NCBI RefSeq assembly: GCF_028826155.1
Contig: NZ_JAQGPN010000001.1
Span: forward strand, 1,865,501-1,929,500
DNA: 64,000 nt
Direction: 5' to 3'
Source of the DNA: Mesorhizobium shangrilense
GTDB lineage: Bacteria; Pseudomonadota; Alphaproteobacteria; Rhizobiales; Rhizobiaceae
In this document: positions 60,332 to 64,000 of the stretch, one piece after another
How positions within the stretch are numbered: position 1 is the first letter of the stretch
Layout: each line of letters opens with the position of its first letter
Notes under the pieces: generated by a model
The model's database searches: none
Seen by the model: the letters and a program-made list of their open reading frames with translations, nothing else
Told to the model about the DNA's origin: nothing
Translations under genes and position numbers: made by a program

Positions 60332-61509
60332 ACGCCGCAGTCGAGTTCAAGAATGTCGATATCGTCTTCGGCGAGGATCGCGCCGGAGCCCTCGCACTGA
60401 TCGACCAGGGCGCGACGCGCGCGGAAATCCTCGACAAGACCGGTGCGGTGCTGGGCTGCGCCGGCGCCAACCTGATCGTCAACGAAGGCGAAATCTCGGT
60501 TTTGATGGGCCTTTCCGGCTCCGGGAAGTCGACGCTCCTGAGGGCGGTGAACCTCCTGAACGTGCCTTCCAGGGGCAATGTCTTCGTCCATGACGGCGAC
60601 AAGACCGTCGACATGGTGAGCTGCGACCCGAGCGCGCTGCGCCGCATCCGCCAGACGCGCGTCGCCATGGTCTTCCAGCAGTTCGGACTGCTGCCGTGGC
60701 GGACGGTCGAGGAGAATGTCGGTTTGGGACTGGAGCTTTCGGGCGTGCCGGAGGCGGAACGCAAGGCGCGCGTCCAGAAGCAGCTCAAGCTCGTCGGCCT
60801 CGACCAGTGGGCGCGCAAGTATGCGCACGAGCTCTCCGGCGGCATGCAGCAGCGCGTGGGTCTCGCCCGCGCCTTCGCGACCGAAGCGCCGATCCTCTTG
60901 ATGGACGAGCCGTTCTCGGCGCTCGACCCGCTGATCCGGACAAAACTCCAGGACGAACTGCTTCAGCTCCAGGCGACGCTGAAGAAGACGATCCTGTTCG
61001 TCAGCCACGACCTCGAGGAAGCCCTCAAGATCGGCTCGACCATCACGATCATGGAAGGCGGACGCATCGTGCAGACGGGCGCGCCCGAGGACATCGTGCT
61101 CAGGCCGGCCAACGACTATGTGCGCGACTTCATCGCCAACGTGAACCCGCTCTCCGTGCTGACGGCTTGGAACGTCATGCGGGACAGGCGCGACCTGGAA
61201 AGCGCGGGCGAGAGCTGGCTCTGGCTCGACAGGCGCAAGACGACGCGCTTCAAGCTGGACACCGATGGGTTGGTGATCGACGCCGAGCGCAACGGCCGAC
61301 CCGCGGTCTGGGTATCCTGCGACGCGATGGAACAGATCCCCGAGAATGAGCCGCACGTCTTCTGGGCCCGCCCGGGCACGAGCCTGAAGACCGTGATGCA
61401 CGCCATGCACCGCTCGCAGACCTCTCCGGTCGCGCTCTTCGACGACAGCTCGCGCTTCGTCGGCGCCATCGGCGTGCGCGACGTGCTGAGCGCGGTGCTG
61501 CGCAGATAA
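60328..61509 (+). CDS. choV: Choline ABC transporter ATP-binding protein
   Basis: A 393-residue ATPase: Walker A GLSGSGKST, Q-loop FQQFGLLPW, signature LSGGMQQRV, Walker B ILLMDEPF and switch His in VSHDLEE. The C-terminal 110 residues form a degenerate CBS-type regulatory region (CDAMEQIPEN..., ALFDDSSRFVGAIGVRDVL), typical for quaternary-amine importers. Confidence 0.95.
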   Translation: MNAAVEFKNVDIVFGEDRAGALALIDQGATRAEILDKTGAVLGCAGANLIVNEGEISVLMGLSGSGKSTLLRAVNLLNVPSRGNVFVHDGDKTVDMVSCDPSALRRIRQTRVAMVFQQFGLLPWRTVEENVGLGLELSGVPEAERKARVQKQLKLVGLDQWARKYAHELSGGMQQRVGLARAFATEAPILLMDEPFSALDPLIRTKLQDELLQLQATLKKTILFVSHDLEEALKIGSTITIMEGGRIVQTGAPEDIVLRPANDYVRDFIANVNPLSVLTAWNVMRDRRDLESAGESWLWLDRRKTTRFKLDTDGLVIDAERNGRPAVWVSCDAMEQIPENEPHVFWARPGTSLKTVMHAMHRSQTSPVALFDDSSRFVGAIGVRDVLSAVLRR

Positions 61510-61585
61510 CGGGCTGCGGCCTCGCCTGGGAACGCCGGACCGCGAAGAGCAGGCCGGCGCCCCTATCGATCGAACGGGAACGACC

Positions 61586-62641
61586 ATGCCCAAGAAATCC
61601 ACCGAACTGCTGGCCGGCGACACCGATGGCGTCGCCTATGAGTTCTCCGTGTTCCGCTTCGCCGGCAGCGACCGGAGCGCGCCGCGGGCCTATCTGCAGG
61701 CGGCGCTGCACGGGGACGAGATGCCCGGCGTGGCGGCGATCCATGCGCTGATGCCGAAGCTGCGCGCGGCCGAGGCCGAAGGGAGGATCAAGGGCGACAT
61801 CACCGTGGTTCCCTGGGCGAACCCGGTCGGGCGCGCGCAGTATCTGTTCGGCGTCGTGCAGGGCCGCTTCCATCTGGGAACGCGGACCAACTTCAACCGC
61901 GACTTCCCGCTGGTCGCGACGCCGGAGGCCAACGCCCTGCCTGTCGAGTCAGAGCTCGAGACGATCGACCAGAAGCTGAAGACGCGGCTGTTGTCGCTGT
62001 CGCTCGGACACGACATCGTGCTCGACCTGCACTGCGACGATGAGGGCGTGGCCTATCTCTACGTTCCCGTCGCACTGTGGCCGACGATGAGCGACTGCGC
62101 TGCCGCGATGGGAGTGGAGGCGGTGATCCTGTGGGATGGATCGTCAGGGGCTTCGTTCGACGAGGCGTCCCTGCATCCTTATCGGGAGCGCGAGGCGCGG
62201 GACTTGGCCGGACTTGCAATCACCACAGCGGAGTTTCGTGGACAAGTGGACGTGGAACGGGATCTGGGCGAGCGCGACGCACAGGGGCTCTATCGCCTTC
62301 TGGTCGGGCGGGGCGTGATCGCTGACGGCGAAACCCCGCAGGGCGACGGCTTCCGAGGGCTGGTGGCGCCGATCGACCATGTCGAGATGCTGCGCGCGCC
62401 GCGGGCAGGCGTCATCCTCTACGACGTCAAGCCGGGCGACCACGTGGCCGAGGGACAGCGGATCGCCTCCATCGTGCACAGCCCCGGCGAGCAGAACGGT
62501 CAGGTCGACGTGCTCGCGCCCCAGGCCGGCTTCATCCTGACACGCCGTTCCCACCGGCAGACGCGGGCCGGCGACGACCTCGTGAAACTGGTCGGCGAAC
62601 GGCCGAGCGCGACCGCTCGGGCGGGCGCGCTGGAAGCATGA
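61586..62641 (+). CDS. Succinylglutamate desuccinylase/aspartoacylase family enzyme
   Basis: A 351-residue zinc-dependent deacylase of the M14-like AstE/AspA group. Metal ligands are seen in LHGDEMPG (His and Glu) and LDLHCDDEG (His), with RTNFNRDFP as substrate-binding segment. The C-terminal part (about 255-335; PRAGVILYDVKPGDHVAEGQRIASIV) is a lipoyl/biotinyl-like barrel seen in this family. It lies 76 bases after choV and may act on an acylated amine or amino acid taken up by the transporter, which is inference. Confidence 0.85.
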   Translation: MPKKSTELLAGDTDGVAYEFSVFRFAGSDRSAPRAYLQAALHGDEMPGVAAIHALMPKLRAAEAEGRIKGDITVVPWANPVGRAQYLFGVVQGRFHLGTRTNFNRDFPLVATPEANALPVESELETIDQKLKTRLLSLSLGHDIVLDLHCDDEGVAYLYVPVALWPTMSDCAAAMGVEAVILWDGSSGASFDEASLHPYREREARDLAGLAITTAEFRGQVDVERDLGERDAQGLYRLLVGRGVIADGETPQGDGFRGLVAPIDHVEMLRAPRAGVILYDVKPGDHVAEGQRIASIVHSPGEQNGQVDVLAPQAGFILTRRSHRQTRAGDDLVKLVGERPSATARAGALEA

Positions 62642-62716
62642 TCGATACGGCGAGGTCGCGAGCAACCTGCTTTCGATGCGCGGGCCGTTCCGCCGGATGA
62701 AGGAGTTGCGCCCGTC

Positions 62717-63445
62717 ATGATCCCCGACGTGACGAAGCTGGTCAGCGGCATGAAGGCGGCGTGGCCGACGCGTCCGCTGGCGCTGATGATCGCGTTGCTC
62801 GCCATCGGTACGCTGGCCTTCCTCTACATCGCGCACGAGGTGGGAGAGGCGAGTTTCGAGCAGCTCGACGCGCGGCTGCTGCTGATGTTCCGCAATCCGG
62901 CCGACCTCTCCGATCCGATCGGCCCGCCCTGGCTGGCGGAGAGCGTGCTGGAGATCACCGCGCTTGGCGGCTACACGCTCATCATCGCCGTCATGCTGGC
63001 GGCCATCGGATTGCTGGTGGTCGCACGACGCGAGGGGCCGGCGCTGTTCGTCTTCCTCTCCATCTTCAGCGGCTGGCTGATGAGCTCTCTTCTCAAGAGC
63101 TTCTACGCGCGGCCGCGGCCGGATCTGGTGCCGCAGCTCGACCTCGTGCACACGGCGAGCTTCCCGAGCGGCCATGCCACGATGTCGACGGTGTGCTACC
63201 TGACGCTGGCGATTGTCATCGCACGGCTGACGGACAACACGCGGATCCGGGTCTATGTCGTCGCAGTGGCGATCCTCGTCTCGATCGCCGTCGGCCTCAG
63301 CCGGGTCTATCTCGGCGTCCACTGGCCGAGCGACGTGCTTGCAGGATGGGCGCTGGGAGCCGCGTGGGCCGCACTTTCGTGGCTTGTCGTCTCGCTGCTG
63401 CGGCGTCGTCGCAAGGCAACGACGCAGGAGGTTGAGCGCCGCTGA
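62717..63445 (+). CDS. PAP2-family membrane phosphatase
   Basis: A 242-residue protein with about five membrane helices and the full acid phosphatase motif set: KSFYARPRP, SFPSGHATMS and SRVYLGVHWPSDVLAGW, carrying the catalytic His residues. It likely dephosphorylates undecaprenyl pyrophosphate or phosphatidate at the membrane. The C terminus is short and basic. Confidence 0.92.
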   Translation: MIPDVTKLVSGMKAAWPTRPLALMIALLAIGTLAFLYIAHEVGEASFEQLDARLLLMFRNPADLSDPIGPPWLAESVLEITALGGYTLIIAVMLAAIGLLVVARREGPALFVFLSIFSGWLMSSLLKSFYARPRPDLVPQLDLVHTASFPSGHATMSTVCYLTLAIVIARLTDNTRIRVYVVAVAILVSIAVGLSRVYLGVHWPSDVLAGWALGAAWAALSWLVVSLLRRRRKATTQEVERR

Positions 63446-63451
63446 ATCCGC

Positions 63452-63479
63452 TTGCTCGCACGCCCGTTCGCCGTTATGA
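63452..63479 (+). promoter_or_regulatory. Candidate trpL promoter
   Basis: TTGCTC (63452-63457), a 16-base spacer and TTATGA (63474-63479). The predicted start falls on or near the trpL ATG at 63488, so the leader would be leaderless, as known for Sinorhizobium trpL. Confidence 0.5.
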
Positions 63480-63487
63480 GACGAGCC

Positions 63488-63532
63488 ATGTGCACGATCT
63501 CGATCAACACGCTTTGGTGGTGGGCCAGCTAA
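63488..63532 (+). CDS. trpL: trp leader peptide TrpL
   Basis: A 14-codon open frame encoding MCTISINTLWWWAS and a TAA stop. Three consecutive Trp codons sense charged tRNA-Trp. There is no ribosome site upstream; translation probably begins at the 5' end of the transcript. In Sinorhizobium the equivalent is [14 protein letters not shown]. It precedes the trpE(G) attenuator. Confidence 0.9.
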   Translation: MCTISINTLWWWAS

Positions 63533-63533
63533 C

Positions 63534-63608
63534 AGCGGCCTAGCAAAGCGCGTGCGCGCAGAAGTTGAAGTGGCCGCAGGACAAGTCCGGGCGGCCATTT
63601 TGTTTTCT
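63534..63608 (+). promoter_or_regulatory. trpE(G) transcription attenuator
   Basis: The terminator arms TGGCCGC (63571-63577) and GCGGCCA (63591-63597) are followed by a T-rich run to 63608. The 3' arm competitor GCGGCC at 63535-63540 can pair with GGCCGC (63572-63577) as antiterminator. This gives the classical switch: stalled ribosome on the Trp codons favours antitermination. The terminated RNA would be a small leader RNA (rnTrpL-like). Confidence 0.85.
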
Positions 63609-63650
63609 TGAGCCTTTCCGGACCGACAGCAAAACGGGATGGAGTTCTTG

Positions 63651-64000
63651 ATGACGGTCGAAATGCTCGAAAACGGCGCAGAAAGATACGTGACCGCAGG
63701 AGGTGTCTCGGTCACCCGTCAGCGCTTCGATGCGCCCTATGAAGGCGCCATCGAAAGCTATATTGACGGGCTGAACCATCGCCGCGGCGCGGTGTTCTCC
63801 TCGAACTACGAATACCCCGGGCGCTACACGCGATGGGACACGGCCGTCATCGACCCGCCGGTGGCGATCTCGGCGCGCGGCCGCTCGATGCGCATCGAGG
63901 CCCTGAACGGACGCGGCGAGGTGCTGCTGCCGGTGATCGCGAGGGCGATCGAGCCGCTGAAGGAAGTGTCCATCGGCGAACGTTCGCCGCGCCTCGTCAC
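63651..64000 (+). CDS. trpE: Anthranilate synthase TrpE(G), N-terminal part (cut by window end)
   Basis: About 116 residues are visible, beginning at ATG 63651 with GGAG at 63641-63644. The opening (VTRQRFDAPYEGAIESYIDGLNHRRGAVFSSNYEYPGRYTRWD) matches the fused TrpE(G) of rhizobia, which makes anthranilate from chorismate and glutamine. The upstream trpL attenuator supports this. The glutaminase half would lie beyond the window. Confidence 0.9.
   Translation, partial: MTVEMLENGAERYVTAGGVSVTRQRFDAPYEGAIESYIDGLNHRRGAVFSSNYEYPGRYTRWDTAVIDPPVAISARGRSMRIEALNGRGEVLLPVIARAIEPLKEVSIGERSPRLV

Overview
The window reads as a chromosome segment of a high-GC alphaproteobacterium of the Hyphomicrobiales (Rhizobiales), probably close to Mesorhizobium/Phyllobacteriaceae. 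The reasons are the chpT - CheY-like - ctrA - fliJ block with GANTC methylation sites, a choline-type choXWV transporter, a leaderless trpL attenuator before trpE(G), and DUF1134, DUF2333 and DUF6638 genes. The genus is an inference. No tRNA, rRNA, CRISPR array or insertion sequence was recognised.

Layout. (1) 0.3-28.4 kb is a type VI secretion (T6SS) locus in four transcription blocks. An OmpA-like gene and a strong terminator precede tssA-tssB-tssC-hcp-tssE-tssF-tssG-tssH (rightward). A leftward pair encodes a membrane-anchored M23 peptidase/lytic transglycosylase fusion and a secreted DUF1036 protein. A rightward group encodes a small secreted protein, ExbB/TolQ, two ExbD/TolR proteins and a TonB-like protein. 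A leftward block reads tssK-tssL-tssM-tagF-pppA-ppkA. No VgrG, PAAR, TssJ or Fha gene was recognised here. The TonB-like protein and the kinase PpkA, encoded tail to tail, share a C-terminal extracytoplasmic domain, which suggests that the Exb module feeds the threonine-phosphorylation switch. (2) 28.6-34.3 kb: a secreted caspase-like protease, an autotransporter with GGTI repeats and a P1 (DmpA-like) peptidase. (3) 34.3-39.3 kb: a coiled-coil membrane protein, DUF1134, ChpT, a CheY-like regulator, CtrA and FliJ (cell cycle and motility core). (4) 39.3-42.3 kb: SpoU methyltransferase, a metal-binding HMA protein, a HugZ-like protein and an SDR. (5) 42.3-44.5 kb: an AT-richer accessory insert with a small secreted protein and a membrane protein carrying a 27-bp minisatellite. 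(6) 44.5-50.4 kb: HxlR regulator, acyl-CoA dehydrogenase, flavoprotein disulfide reductase, DUF4126 and fhs. (7) 50.6-58.1 kb: a compact leftward run of coiled-coil protein, unknown protein, AAA+ ATPase, VapBC, DUF6638 and DUF2333, which I regard as a candidate undescribed membrane/ATPase system. (8) 58.4-64 kb: choX-choW-choV, a deacylase-family enzyme, PAP2 phosphatase, and the trpL leader with attenuator and the start of trpE(G).

Most joints inside the operons are ATGA overlaps or gaps under 60 bases, so translational coupling is common.
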